Numbered from the stretch's first letter, positions 28,140 to 37,552 are shown. The stretch: 64,000 nt of DNA from Streptomyces blattellae (GCF_009709555.1 NZ_WJBG01000106.1:1-64000), one strand, 5' to 3'. The notes: generated from the sequence alone by a model not told the origin. Translations and numbers: made by a program.

Positions 28140-28970
28140 TCAGGACTTCGCGTAGCGTTCCTTCAGGGCACGCCGCTTGTTGGTGCCTTCGGCATTCTTG
28201 CCCTTTTCGATGATCACCAGGTTGTGGTAGAAGTGCACGGCGACGATGTTGCGGTCCGTGTACGTCGGCTCATAGTTCTCGTCCACGAATTCCTCGTAAT
28301 TCAGCCCGTCGGTCAGCCGCTTCAGCAGTCCCATGCTGGTGTCCCGGGCGTCGAGGTCCTCGCTGCCCATCCATTCGGGCCAGTACGACGACTGTGTGTC
28401 CTCGACGGCATAGATGCCACCGTCCTTGAGGCGGGGGAAGAGCGTGGCGAACGTCGTGATCACATGCGGACTGCGGTGACTTCCGTCGTCGATGATGACG
28501 TCGAGTTCGCCGATCTTGTCGGCGACGGCGTTCAGGGACTCGGGGTCCGACTGGTCGCCGACGAAGGTCGTGATGCGGTCCTCGTCGACAAATGACTTGT
28601 CCTGGATGTCCATTCCGAAGATCTGCGCGTTCGGGAAGAACGCCTTCCACATGCGCAGCGAGGCCCCTCCCTGGCCGGCCCGGCTGTAACCGCCGATCCC
28701 GATCTCCAGAAGATTGAACGAATCGTCCTTGAGATGCTGGAGATGACGCTGGTAGTGCTGGGTGTAACGGTGCGCACCCCATTTGTCGGTCTTGAAGTGC
28801 AGGGCAAGTTTGTTGAGATCGCCGGAGATCGCCGCGAGTCCGGTCGGCTTCGGTGGCGCGGGCGGCGGGGACGACGGGGGCTTCTGGCCGGACAGGCGCC
28901 GCTTCAGCCGGCGCAGCACCCGCACGTTCTTCTCACCCAGTGCGGTCTTCATGGCTGCTCGAATCGGCAC
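28140..28970 (-). CDS. SAM-dependent methyltransferase related to sugar O-methyltransferases (MycE-like)
   Basis: A 276-residue protein whose core LALHFKTDKWGAHRYTQHY, LLEIGIGGYSRAG, LRMWKAFFPNAQIFGMDI, FVGDQSDPESL and DVIIDDGSHRSPH matches metal-dependent macrolide-sugar O-methyltransferases of the MycE type and relatives in glycan clusters. The start is the GTG at 28970, set by AAGGAG 7 nt upstream; in-frame ATGs at 29006 and 28952 have no such site. The first 37 nt overlap the tail of the rml relic. Likely substrate: a sugar on a cell-surface glycan. Confidence 0.8.
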   Translation of the reverse strand: MPIRAAMKTALGEKNVRVLRRLKRRLSGQKPPSSPPPAPPKPTGLAAISGDLNKLALHFKTDKWGAHRYTQHYQRHLQHLKDDSFNLLEIGIGGYSRAGQGGASLRMWKAFFPNAQIFGMDIQDKSFVDEDRITTFVGDQSDPESLNAVADKIGELDVIIDDGSHRSPHVITTFATLFPRLKDGGIYAVEDTQSSYWPEWMGSEDLDARDTSMGLLKRLTDGLNYEEFVDENYEPTYTDRNIVAVHFYHNLVIIEKGKNAEGTNKRRALKERYAKS

Positions 28971-29329
28971 AGGCAATCTCCTTGCGAATATGGGGCATTG
29001 CTTCATTCAGGGCGTCCCGCCAGTCACGCGGGGCCGGCAGGCCGATCTGCTGCCACCGGCCGTGCGCGAGGGCCGTCGGCGGCTGAGGCCTGAGTCGGGA
29101 GTGGCGTCGTCCGCCCGGAGGGCGGAGCGGGCGGCGATGGGGGTCCCCCCGCACGCGCTCGGGTTCGGGCGTCGGGGAACGTGCTCTCGGCGGGCCGGGC
29201 GGAGGCCTTCGTACGGGACGTACTCGGACTCCCGCCCGGTGTGGCGAGGGGGCGCCCGCCGGGGCAGCGGCTGATGTCGCTGCGACGCCGGCCGGCAGGC
29301 GCCACTTCGCCGGTGACGAGGAGGTTCAT
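28933..29329 (-). pseudogene. Relic of dTDP-rhamnose genes (rmlB/rmlD-like ends, middle lost)
   Basis: Directly after rmlA an ATG overlapping its stop (ATGA, 29329) begins MNLLVTG, the usual opening of an RmlB or RmlD Rossmann domain, then runs into nonsense. In the other register, ending at the TGA at 28933, the sequence LAHGRWQQIGLPAPRDWRDALNEA is the typical C-terminus of dTDP-4-dehydrorhamnose reductase (RmlD). The roughly 250 bp between match nothing. The simplest reading is a large deletion and scrambling that left only the two ends. Functional loss is certain if this reading is right; the identity of the opening fragment is less sure than that of the tail. Confidence 0.6.
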
Positions 29330-30393
29330 GAGTGGATCTGCACCTTGCTGTGGTCTCCGAGGACGAGTCGATGAGCACTGGGCACATTCGGCGCCGGGGT
29401 CACCTGGACGTGCCGGCCGATGAGGGAGCTCTCGATCCGGCCCACTCCGTCGATCGAGGAGTCCCGCAGGACGATGGAGAACTCCAACTCGCTGTGGGTG
29501 ATACGGCAGTTCTCCGCGACGGAGGTGAACGGGCCGACGTAGGAGTCGCTGACGACGGTTCCGGCGCCGATGACGCAGGGGCCGACGACGCGTGAGTTGG
29601 TGACGCGCGCGCCCTCCTCGACCACGACCCGCCCGATGGTCTCGGACCGCTCGTCCACCGTGCCGTCGATGCGGCGATCGAGGCCCTCCAGGACGGTCCG
29701 GTTCACCTCAAGCATGTCGACGACGTTCCCGGTGTCCTTCCAGTAGCCCCGGATGACCGTGGAGCGGACGTCGGCGTGGGCGTCGATGAGGTGCTGGATG
29801 GCGTGGGTGATCTCCAACTCGCCGCGCCAGGACGGCTCGATGGCCCGTACGGCGTCGTGGATCGCCGGGGTGAACAGGTAGACGCCGACCAGGGCGAGGT
29901 CGCTCTTGGGGTGTTCCGGCTTCTCCTCCAGGCAGATCACCTGCCCGGACGGGTCGAGTTCGGCGACGCCGAAGGCGCGCGGGTCGGGCACGCGGGTGAG
30001 CAGGATCTGGGCGTCGGGGCGGTTTCTGCGGAAGCCGTCGACGAGTTCGGTGATACCGCCGACGACGAAGTTGTCGCCGAGGTACATCACGAAGTCGTCG
30101 TCGCCGAGGTAGTCACGGGCGATCAGCACCGCGTGGGCCAGCCCCAGCGGCCGCTCCTGCGGGATGTAGGTGACCCGCAGGCCGAACTTCGATCCGTCGC
30201 CGACCGCGTCCTGGATCTCGGCCGCGGTGTCGCCGACGATCATGCCCACTTCTGTTACGCCCGCGGCGGCGACGGACTCCAACCCGTAGAACAACACAGC
30301 CTTGTTGGCCACCGGAACGAGTTGTTTGGCCGATGTGTGGGTGATCGGCCTCAACCGTGTACCGGCGCCCCCGGACAACACGAGAGCCTTCAT
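29326..30393 (-). CDS. rmlA: Glucose-1-phosphate thymidylyltransferase, long (StrD) form
   Basis: A 355-residue nucleotidyltransferase making dTDP-glucose. The N-terminus MKALVLSGGAGTRLRPIT is the signature nucleotide-binding loop; later come PLGLAHAVL, FVMYLGDNF, EEKPEHPKSD and GYWKDTGNV. The C-terminal 100 residues form the left-handed beta-helix of the long StrD-type enzymes. ATGs and a GTG lie 12-33 nt upstream (a GAGG is near them), so the exact start is uncertain. Its usual partners rmlB and rmlD exist here only as a relic, so the product must be used by enzymes encoded elsewhere. Confidence 0.88.
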   Translation of the reverse strand: MKALVLSGGAGTRLRPITHTSAKQLVPVANKAVLFYGLESVAAAGVTEVGMIVGDTAAEIQDAVGDGSKFGLRVTYIPQERPLGLAHAVLIARDYLGDDDFVMYLGDNFVVGGITELVDGFRRNRPDAQILLTRVPDPRAFGVAELDPSGQVICLEEKPEHPKSDLALVGVYLFTPAIHDAVRAIEPSWRGELEITHAIQHLIDAHADVRSTVIRGYWKDTGNVVDMLEVNRTVLEGLDRRIDGTVDERSETIGRVVVEEGARVTNSRVVGPCVIGAGTVVSDSYVGPFTSVAENCRITHSELEFSIVLRDSSIDGVGRIESSLIGRHVQVTPAPNVPSAHRLVLGDHSKVQIHS

Positions 30394-30438
30394 CTGGTTC
30401 ACCATAGCCTCGATCGCCGGAAAGGGAACGTTCACCCT

Positions 30439-32895
30439 TCATTTGGTCCGCTCAAGGGCGATCTCGCTCCACACCTGCTTGCCGCCGCTGACCGGAACGG
30501 TCCCCCAGGACCCGGACATGGCCTCGACGAGGAGGATGCCGCGACCGCCGGTGGCCTCCCAGCCGATGCTGGCCGGCTTGATCGGGCTGCGGGGCGAGGC
30601 GTCGGCGACCGCGACGCGCAGCCGGTTGCTGACGAGGGTGAGGTCGAGGCGGACCCGGCCGTCGGTGTGCACCAGGGCGTTGGTGACCAGTTCGGAGACC
30701 ACCAGGAGGACGGCGTCCTGTTCCTCGGTCACCCCCCAGGCGCGCAGGGTGCGCCGGGTGAAGCGGCGGGCGTGCCGGACGGCCTCGGGGACGCGCCACA
30801 CCGTCCAGCTCTCCCGCAGCGGGCGTACGGCCATGCCGTCGTAGCGCAGCAGGAGCAGGGCCACGTCGTCGCTGCGGCGGGCGTTGCCGAGGAGGGCGTC
30901 GGCGACGAGGCCGAGGTGGGCGGGGTCGGAGGCGGCGAGTGCCCGGGCGAACCGGTCCATGCCGTCGTCGATGTCGGCGTCGGCGGACTCGACCAGGCCG
31001 TCGGTGGTCAGGGCGACCAGCGTGCCCGGCTGCAGCCGCAGCGGGTTCATCGGGAACTCGGTCTGCGTGACCACGCCGAGCGGCGGCCCGCCCTCCGCCT
31101 CGGCGATCTCCGTGCTGCCGTCGGGGTGGCGCAGTACCGGCGGCAGGTGGCCGGCGCGCACGCACCAGGCGGAGCCCTCCTCCATGGCGATGTCGACATA
31201 GCAGCAGGTGGCGAAGAGGTCGGTCTCCAGCTCCATCAGGAGCCGGTTGGCGTGCGAGACCACGACGTCGGGCGGGTGTCCTTCGGCGGCGTAGGCGCGC
31301 AGGGCCGTGCGCATCTGGCCCATCAGGGTGGCGGCGCCGGCGCTGTGGCCCTGGACGTCGCCGATGACGAGGGCGACATGGTGGTCGGGCAGCTGGATCA
31401 CGTCGTACCAGTCGCCGCCGAGTTCCAGTCCCGCGGTGCTGGGCAGGTAGCGGGCGACGGCTTCCGCGCCGGGCAGCCGGGGCAGGCGGCGCGGCAGCAG
31501 CTGGCGCTGGAGCATGCCGACGAGTTCGTGTTCGGCGTCGAAGGCGCGGGCCCGCATCAGGGCCTGCCCGGCGAGGCCGGCGCAGGCGGTGAGCAGGGCA
31601 CGCTCGTCGGGTCCGAAGTCGTGCGGGGTGTCCCAGCCGATCAGGCAGGCGCCGGCCATCCGGCCCGCGCCGGGCAGCGGCAGGACGGCGAGCCCGCCCG
31701 GACCGACCTCGGCGAGCGCGGGCTCCAGGGCGGTGCCGGCGGGCCAGATCCGGGCGCGGCCCTCGCGCAGGGCGGCGGCGAGGGTGGGCATCGCGCGCAC
31801 GGGCGCGTCGGGCCACTCGGAGCGCCACTCCGAGCGCCACAGCTCGGGCCAGGACTCCGGTTCGGGCGGATCGAGGACGGTCACGACGAGCCGCTCCGCC
31901 TCCAGCTCGGCGAGCGCGATCCGGTCGGCCCGCAGCGGCCCGCGCAGCGCCGACACGACGGCCTGGCCGACGTCGCGTACGGTCCCGGCGATGGCCAGCG
32001 CGGCGGCCAGCCGCTGGACGCGGGCCACGTCGGTGACGTCGGAGCGCAGCTTGGACGCGTCGGCGACCGTTCCGACGAGCCGGGCCTGGCGGCCCTCGCC
32101 GCCCGGCAGCAGTCGGCCGCGCAGCCGCAGCCACTTGGGCGGCCCGGCGGGCTGCAGGACCCGGAACTCCAGCTCGCGGTCGCCGATGGACATGTGGTCG
32201 GCCTCGACGACGGACATCAGGGACGGCAGGTCCTCGGGGACGGTCAGGCCCAGCAGGGTCTCGACCCGGCCGTCGAAGTCCGCCGGGTCGAGACCGAACA
32301 GCTCCAGGATGTCGTCGCCGATCTCGACGCGGCCGGTGTCCATGGCGAGGCTGAACGCGCCCGCGGGCAGTTCGCCGCCTTCGGCGGACGCCGGCGGGAC
32401 GGGCGAGGCGACCGCGTCGGCGATCAGTTCGAGGCAGGCACGGTCCTCGGTGTCGTAGCCCTCGGGGCTGTCACTCAGCGCGACGAGCGCGCCGCCGCCG
32501 TCACCGCGCACGGGCAGGGCGGCCAGGTGGAACTCCCGGGAGGGCACCCGCCGCGACTCGGCTCCCTCGGCGAGTTCCTGCGGGCCGAGCCACACGGCCT
32601 GCCCGGAGCGGTGCGCGCCGGCCAGCGGGGACCGGCCGGACACCGGATAGCTGTCGCGCAGGCCGTACAGCGTCCGGGGCACGCCCGCCGACTCGACCAG
32701 GCACAGCACTTCGCCGTCCTCGCTCGGGGTGTACACGGCGGCGAACGAGGCCCGCGCGAAGACGAGGACCTGTTCGAGCATCCGGCGCAGCCGGCCGGGG
32801 GCCTCGGGATCGGCCGTCAGCGTCTTGAGGGCGGTTTCGGCACGCAGGGTTCGCGTTCCGCGTTCCGCATCGCCCTCAGTGACCACGTCCGTCAT
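30439..32895 (-). CDS. GAF/PAS SpoIIE-type serine phosphatase with C-terminal anti-sigma-like kinase domain
   Basis: An 818-residue signalling protein. Order: GAF-like (about 30-170), PAS (about 180-290), GAF (about 300-440), PP2C/SpoIIE phosphatase (about 465-680) with GGDWYDVI and VIGDVQGHSAGAATLM, and an RsbW-type HATPase (about 690-818) with VSELVTNALVHT and GGRGILLVEAMS. The combination suggests a self-contained partner-switching module acting on STAS antagonists and a sigma factor. The ATG at 32895 lacks a clear ribosome-binding site; the frame is open upstream. It diverges from a second phosphatase, 172 bp apart, and lies 45 nt upstream of rmlA. Confidence 0.85.
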   Translation of the reverse strand: MTDVVTEGDAERGTRTLRAETALKTLTADPEAPGRLRRMLEQVLVFARASFAAVYTPSEDGEVLCLVESAGVPRTLYGLRDSYPVSGRSPLAGAHRSGQAVWLGPQELAEGAESRRVPSREFHLAALPVRGDGGGALVALSDSPEGYDTEDRACLELIADAVASPVPPASAEGGELPAGAFSLAMDTGRVEIGDDILELFGLDPADFDGRVETLLGLTVPEDLPSLMSVVEADHMSIGDRELEFRVLQPAGPPKWLRLRGRLLPGGEGRQARLVGTVADASKLRSDVTDVARVQRLAAALAIAGTVRDVGQAVVSALRGPLRADRIALAELEAERLVVTVLDPPEPESWPELWRSEWRSEWPDAPVRAMPTLAAALREGRARIWPAGTALEPALAEVGPGGLAVLPLPGAGRMAGACLIGWDTPHDFGPDERALLTACAGLAGQALMRARAFDAEHELVGMLQRQLLPRRLPRLPGAEAVARYLPSTAGLELGGDWYDVIQLPDHHVALVIGDVQGHSAGAATLMGQMRTALRAYAAEGHPPDVVVSHANRLLMELETDLFATCCYVDIAMEEGSAWCVRAGHLPPVLRHPDGSTEIAEAEGGPPLGVVTQTEFPMNPLRLQPGTLVALTTDGLVESADADIDDGMDRFARALAASDPAHLGLVADALLGNARRSDDVALLLLRYDGMAVRPLRESWTVWRVPEAVRHARRFTRRTLRAWGVTEEQDAVLLVVSELVTNALVHTDGRVRLDLTLVSNRLRVAVADASPRSPIKPASIGWEATGGRGILLVEAMSGSWGTVPVSGGKQVWSEIALERTK

Positions 32896-33067
32896 TACAG
32901 CGCGTATGGGGCGCGCGCGCAGCCCCTGTGACCGCTCGGCGACGACGTGCCTCCACCTGCGCCTGCCGGGCCCCGCTCGTGGTGCGCTCGCCGTGCGCGA
33001 CGGCCGGGCACGAGAGAGATTTGATCCCAAGAACCCGTCCGCGCGGCCGTGCGAGGAGGTGGTCGGC

Positions 33068-35209
33068 GTGTCCGACGGGCAGCGGTCGCCCGCACGCGTG
33101 CCGGCGGCCGCCAGGACGCGGGTCGGCCGTCCGCTGCTGTCGCTCGCGCTGGCCTCGATGATGGACGAGGTCCACGCGCACGCCGGAGCGGTGTATCTGC
33201 TGGCCGCCGACGAGCCGGTGCTGGAGATGGCGGTGATGGCGGGGCTGCCCCGGGCGTTCGCCGCCCCGTGGGAGCGGATCGGTCTGAGCGCCCCGGTCCC
33301 GGTGGCGGACGCGCTGCGGGAGCGGCGGCTGGTCTGGGTCGGCGGCGAGGAGGACATGGCACGCCGCTATCCGCGCATCGCCGTGGTACTCCCCTACCCG
33401 TTCGCGCTGGCGGCGCTGCCGGTGGCGACGCCGGCCACCCAGTACGGGGCCGTCTTCGTGACCTGGCCGGGTACCCATCCGCCGGAGCTGTCCGAGCGGG
33501 AGCGTGACCACCTGACGGCCGCCTGCGACCGGTTGGCGGTACGGCTGGAGCGCGCCGTGCGGGACAGCCACCCGCCGCACCCCGAGCCGGATCTGCTGGC
33601 GGAGCCGCCGCTCGGCGGGACGGCCGGCACGCTCGGTACGGTCGAGGCGGCGCGGATGGTGGCGCGGCTGCCGTACGGCCTGTGCTCGCTGGATATGCAG
33701 GGCCGGATCTCTTTCGCCAACGCGGCGGCGGCCGAGCTGATCGGGGTGCCGGCGAGCGGTCTGCTGGGCACGCAGCTGTGGGCGGCGGTGCCCTGGCTGA
33801 ACGATCCGGTGTACGAGGACCGCTACCGGGCCGCGCTGATCAGCCAGCAGTCCACGTCGTTCGTGGCGCTGCGCCCGCCGGGCGACTGGCTGTCGTTCCG
33901 GCTGTATCCGAGTACGACCGGGCTGAGTGTGCGCATCAGCCGGGCGCGGGCCGTGTCCGAGTTGAGCAGGGGCGGGCCGCAGCCGGGCGGTGCGCCGACC
34001 CGGCTGGTCACCATCTCCCAGGTGCTGAGCCTGGCCGGCGCGCTCACCGAGGCCGTGAGTGTGCAGGACGTGGTGCAGCTGGTCGCCGACGAGATCGCGC
34101 CGGCCGTGGGCAGCCAGGCCCTGGTGGTCCTGGGCTCACGCGGGGGCCGGCTGCATGTGCTCGGGCATCGCGGCTACCCGGACCGGCACCTCGTGGAGCG
34201 GTTCGACGGGCTGCCGCTGACCGAGCGGACGCCGGGCACGCACGCCCTGAGCAGCGGGGTGCCCGCGTTCTTCGAGTCGCGGGAGCAGCTGGAGCGCCTG
34301 TACCCGGTGCGGCACACACCCCCGGACCCCTTCGCGGCCTGGGCGTATCTGCCGCTGATCGCCTCCGGCCGGCCGGTGGGGACCTGTGTGCTCGCCTATG
34401 CCGAGCCGCACCCCTTCCCCACCGACGAGCGGGCCGTGCTCACCAGCCTGGGCGGGCTGATCGCGCAGGCGCTGGAGCGGGCGCTGCTCTACGACGCCAA
34501 GCACCAGCTCGCGCACGGGCTGCAGGCGGCGCTGCTGCCGCACTCGCTGCCGCGGCTGCCCGGCGTCGACGCCGCCGCGCGCTATCTGCCCGCGACGCGG
34601 GGCATGGAGATCGGCGGTGACTTCTACGACCTGGTGCCGAGCCGGCCGCTGGCCGCCGCGGTGATCGGGGACGTGCAGGGACACAACGTGACGGCGGCGG
34701 GGCTGATGGGGCAGCTCCGTACCGCCGTGCGTGCGTACACGGCCGTCGGGCAGGCTCCCGAGGAGGTCATGCGCAGCACCAACCGGCTGCTGATCGACCT
34801 GGGTGCCGATCTGTTCGCCAGCTGTCTGTATCTGCGGCTCGATCCCGCGCGCGGGATGGCCGTGATGGCGCGGGCCGGGCATCCGCCGCCGCTGCTGCGC
34901 CGGGCGGACGGCCGGGTCCGGGTGCTCGACCTGGCGGGCGGTCCGCTGCTGGGCATCGATGCCTCGGCCACGTATCCGACGACGGAGGTCGATCTCGCGC
35001 CCGGCTGTGTGCTCGCCCTCTACACCGACGGGCTGATCGAATCCCCCGGCCTCGACATCGAGGACGCGCTCGCCGGTCTCGGGCAGCGGCTCGGCGAGGC
35101 CGGGGACCTGCCCCTCGACGAGCTGGCGGACCGGCTGGTGGAGCGGAGCGCGGCGACCGAGGAGCGGCTGGACGACGTGGCGTTGCTGCTGCTGCGGGCG
35201 CGGGAGTGA
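33068..35209 (+). CDS. GAF/PAS SpoIIE-type serine phosphatase
   Basis: A 713-residue regulator: GAF (about 20-160), PAS (about 200-300, GLCSLDMQGRISFANAAAAE), GAF (about 320-480) and C-terminal PP2C/SpoIIE phosphatase with GGDFYDLV, VIGDVQGHNVTAAGLM and ALYTDGLIE. No HATPase domain. It would dephosphorylate a STAS anti-anti-sigma factor in response to a signal sensed by the GAF/PAS modules. The GTG at 33068 is preferred because GAGGAGG ends 8 nt before it. Confidence 0.85.
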   Translation: MSDGQRSPARVPAAARTRVGRPLLSLALASMMDEVHAHAGAVYLLAADEPVLEMAVMAGLPRAFAAPWERIGLSAPVPVADALRERRLVWVGGEEDMARRYPRIAVVLPYPFALAALPVATPATQYGAVFVTWPGTHPPELSERERDHLTAACDRLAVRLERAVRDSHPPHPEPDLLAEPPLGGTAGTLGTVEAARMVARLPYGLCSLDMQGRISFANAAAAELIGVPASGLLGTQLWAAVPWLNDPVYEDRYRAALISQQSTSFVALRPPGDWLSFRLYPSTTGLSVRISRARAVSELSRGGPQPGGAPTRLVTISQVLSLAGALTEAVSVQDVVQLVADEIAPAVGSQALVVLGSRGGRLHVLGHRGYPDRHLVERFDGLPLTERTPGTHALSSGVPAFFESREQLERLYPVRHTPPDPFAAWAYLPLIASGRPVGTCVLAYAEPHPFPTDERAVLTSLGGLIAQALERALLYDAKHQLAHGLQAALLPHSLPRLPGVDAAARYLPATRGMEIGGDFYDLVPSRPLAAAVIGDVQGHNVTAAGLMGQLRTAVRAYTAVGQAPEEVMRSTNRLLIDLGADLFASCLYLRLDPARGMAVMARAGHPPPLLRRADGRVRVLDLAGGPLLGIDASATYPTTEVDLAPGCVLALYTDGLIESPGLDIEDALAGLGQRLGEAGDLPLDELADRLVERSAATEERLDDVALLLLRARE

Positions 35210-35238
35210 GGGAGCGTCAGCGCGGCCCCCGCGCACAG

Positions 35239-35272
35239 GTGGTCCGGCCCTCCCGCCGGAGGGCCGGACCAC
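35239..35272. terminator. Bidirectional hairpin terminator
   Basis: Perfect 15-bp inverted repeat (35239-35253 with 35258-35272) around CGCC, between the convergent phosphatase and protease genes. Confidence 0.8.
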
Positions 35273-35324
35273 GTTCCTGCGGATCTGCTGGGATCCGTGC
35301 GCCGGAATCGGCGGAATCGGCGGG

Positions 35325-36713
35325 TCAGTTCACGCCGACGCCGTTGCCGACGATCTCGCCGAGGCCGTTGCCGGTGCCATCGGCGTTGCCCGCACCGGCT
35401 TCCTCACCGGCACCGGCCTCTTCACCGGCACCGGCCTCTTCACCGACACCGGCCTCTTCACCGGCACCGGCTTCCTCGCCCGCTCCGGCCTCTTCACCGG
35501 CGCCCGCATCCTCACCGGCGCCCGCATCCTCACCGGCGCCCGCATCCTCACCGGCGCCCGCGTCCTCACCGCCGGCCTCGTCACCGGCGCCACCCGCCGC
35601 GCCGCCGTCGCCGAGGGTCGCGCCGACCGCTGCCAGCGCCGTGGTGACCGGCTGGAAGAACGTCTCGCCGCCGACGGTGCAGTCGCCGCTGCCGCCGGAG
35701 GTCAGGCCGATGGCGCTGCCGTCCTGCGTGAACATCGAGCCGCCGCTGTCGCCGGGCTCGGCGCAGACGTCCGTCTGGATGAGGCCGGTGACCGTGCCCT
35801 CCGGGTAGTTCACCGTGGCGTCGAGGCCGGTGACGGTCCCGTCGGCGAGGCCGGTGGTGCTGCCCATCCGGAAGACTTCCTGGCCGACGGCGGCTTCCGC
35901 GGCCTGGGTGATGGCGACGGTCTGGTCGCCGGTGTTGACCTCGCTCGGGGCCACGGTCGCCGGGTCGTCGTACTTGACGAGCGCGAAGTCGCCCTCGCCG
36001 GGGAAGACGGCCTGGTCGACGGTGCCGATCGGCGCCCCCACCTCGGAGTCCGACCACTCGGCCGCGGCGACCCCGCAGTGGCCCGCGGTGAGGAAGGCGG
36101 GGGTGCCGTCGCCCGCGGTGACGTTGAAGCCGAGGGAGCAGCGCGCGCCGCCGCCGAAGATGGCGTCGCCGCCGGACGCGAACGTCTTGAACGTGCCCGC
36201 GGACTTCGTGATCGTCGCCATGTCCGAACCGAGGCTCTGGACGGTCGACTCCAGTCTGTCCCAATTGGCGCCGGTGACCGTGGAGTCGGCGGTGACCTGG
36301 AGCTTGTTGGTGCGCGGGTCGACGGCCCAGGCCGTGCCCGGAATGGTCGCCTCGGCCTTCAGGGTCGCCGCGCCGGCCTCCAGTTCGGCCATGCTGTTGT
36401 CGACCTGGCGGACCTCCGCGCCGGCCTCCTCGGCCTGCACGATCACCTCGTTGTTGTCGCCGATCACGTTGATGATCAGCTGCTGATCGCCTTCGTCGTA
36501 GTAGGAACCGGCGTAGGCGTCGCCGAGCAGCTCGGCGAGCTGCGAGGCGAGATCCGAGGCGTCCGCCGCCTGCAGAGTCTTTGGCGCGGCGGCGTCCGAC
36601 GCGCCGTCCTGGGACGCGTTCGCGTTGGGCAGCAGGATCGCGGCGGCACCGAGCGCCGCGACGCCGCCCGCTGCTATCGCGGCCTTGCGCTTCGGAATTC
36701 GCTTGTGACTCAA
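35325..36713 (-). CDS. Secreted S1E (streptogrisin-type) serine protease with repetitive acidic tail
   Basis: A 462-residue pre-pro-protease: basic signal (SHKRIPKRKAAIAAGG), a propeptide of about 140 residues, and a chymotrypsin-fold catalytic domain with H in LTAGHCG, D in EGDFALVKYDD and S in EPGDSGGSMF; the six visible Cys fit disulfides of the S1E family. After the domain comes a run of about ten GEDAGA/GEEAGA hexapeptides and a Gly/Asn/Val-rich end. The start is inferred as TTG at 36713, with GGGAGG 9 nt upstream; no ATG or GTG is better placed. Specificity is not determined. Confidence 0.85.
   Translation of the reverse strand: MSHKRIPKRKAAIAAGGVAALGAAAILLPNANASQDGASDAAAPKTLQAADASDLASQLAELLGDAYAGSYYDEGDQQLIINVIGDNNEVIVQAEEAGAEVRQVDNSMAELEAGAATLKAEATIPGTAWAVDPRTNKLQVTADSTVTGANWDRLESTVQSLGSDMATITKSAGTFKTFASGGDAIFGGGARCSLGFNVTAGDGTPAFLTAGHCGVAAAEWSDSEVGAPIGTVDQAVFPGEGDFALVKYDDPATVAPSEVNTGDQTVAITQAAEAAVGQEVFRMGSTTGLADGTVTGLDATVNYPEGTVTGLIQTDVCAEPGDSGGSMFTQDGSAIGLTSGGSGDCTVGGETFFQPVTTALAAVGATLGDGGAAGGAGDEAGGEDAGAGEDAGAGEDAGAGEDAGAGEEAGAGEEAGAGEEAGVGEEAGAGEEAGAGEEAGAGNADGTGNGLGEIVGNGVGVN
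35391..35570 (-). repeat. In-frame 18-bp tandem repeat encoding acidic hexapeptides
   Basis: About ten units of 18 bp encode GEDAGA (four copies) then GEEAGA (six copies, one with Val), adding about 30 percent to the protease's post-domain length. The array is homogeneous enough to expand or contract by slippage. Its role could be as a spacer or a cell-wall or cation-binding tail; nothing shows which. Confidence 0.8.
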
Positions 36714-37336
36714 ACTTCTCGACCTCCCGGGGACGGGGTCTGTGCTGCCGTGCGGCAACTGTTGGGGCGCCTGGATGGCCAGAGGTACGCAGGGGGCGCC
36801 CGGTGCGTTCAATTCCGCTTTCCGGGCACGCCGATTCGGCCACGGTCGGCTCTCCGCACGCGCACGCCGCGCGACCGACACGTTCAGTATTCGATCAATT
36901 ACGGTCTGCTTGGAATCACGAACGGAATCCCGGCTTCAGGGAATCTGCACACTGACTGCGCAACCAAGTCACCGGGAACGAGAGTTCTGCACAAACTCAC
37001 GCCTCCCGGCACGCCTTTGGGGCCGGAGTGTCGGATTCTCCCGCGCGACGGGAAGAGGGCGGCACGCGCCGATGCCGTGCCGGATGTGAAGAACTCGCCA
37101 CCGAGCCGTGCGCAGACCTGCACGGAACGGGGCCCGTGTGACTCAAGTGCGCTGGTGGGACCGTTGGTTGATTGGAAGCCCACGGTGGCCGCGTGCTTTG
37201 ATCCGTTGCACCGCGGGGGCCGCGAAGGGACCCCGGAAACGGGCGCCCGTGCACCTGCGGTTCGCGGCCTTCGGTCTGTCCCCAGAAGGGGGCCGCTCCC
37301 CCCTTGTGAAATATCCATACGAAGGGAAGTTCCATC
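36714..37336. other. Intergenic region between protease and secreted peptide gene
   Basis: About 620 bp, less GC-rich than its surroundings around 36890-37010. It must hold promoters for the divergent protease and peptide genes; none is clear enough to assign. A 7-bp inverted repeat AAGGGGG/CCCCCTT (37286-37292 and 37299-37305) lies about 30 nt before the peptide start. The ORFs crossing this region look non-coding. Confidence 0.45.
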
Positions 37337-37552
37337 ATGAACTCCACCCCCCAGGTTGAGACCGTCGAGATCTCCGACGCCGAGCTGGACAACGTCTCGG
37401 GCGGCCTGTCCCTGAACGCCCTTGGCACCGTCACCGGTCTCGTGGACAGCGTTGCTCCGGTTTCCGGCCTGGTCAACTCGGCCGTCGGCACGGTTGAGGG
37501 CACCACCGGCCTGGACACCGCCCCGGTCACCAGCCTGGTCGCCGGTCTCTGA
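37337..37552 (+). CDS. Double-glycine leader peptide, putative exported bacteriocin-like or structural peptide
   Basis: A 71-residue precursor. Residues 1-23 are an acidic leader ending ELDNVSGG, the recognition and cleavage signal for C39 peptidase-containing ABC exporters. The 48-residue core begins LSLNALGTVTG, has no Cys, Lys, Arg, His or aromatic residue, and is built of Gly, Val, Leu, Thr, Ser and Ala with an internal imperfect repeat (VDSVAPVSGLV and LDTAPVTSLV). Annotation pipelines often label such genes type A2 lantipeptide, but without Cys no lanthionine is possible. GAAGGGAAG precedes the ATG. A hairpin follows the stop, then the complete export machinery. Activity is unknown. Confidence 0.75.
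   Translation: MNSTPQVETVEISDAELDNVSGGLSLNALGTVTGLVDSVAPVSGLVNSAVGTVEGTTGLDTAPVTSLVAGL

Noticed and set aside
28979..29006. ATG at 29006 as methyltransferase start
   Set aside because: Gives a non-conserved N-terminus without ribosome site and reads through the ribosome site that serves the GTG at 28970.
29776..32931. 1051-codon plus-strand ORF
   Set aside because: Lies opposite rmlA and a SpoIIE phosphatase, both with full motif sets; long antisense frames are common in high-GC DNA.
37337..37552. Lantibiotic precursor
   Set aside because: The core has no Cys and no LanM/LanBC-type enzyme is nearby, so lanthionine rings are impossible.
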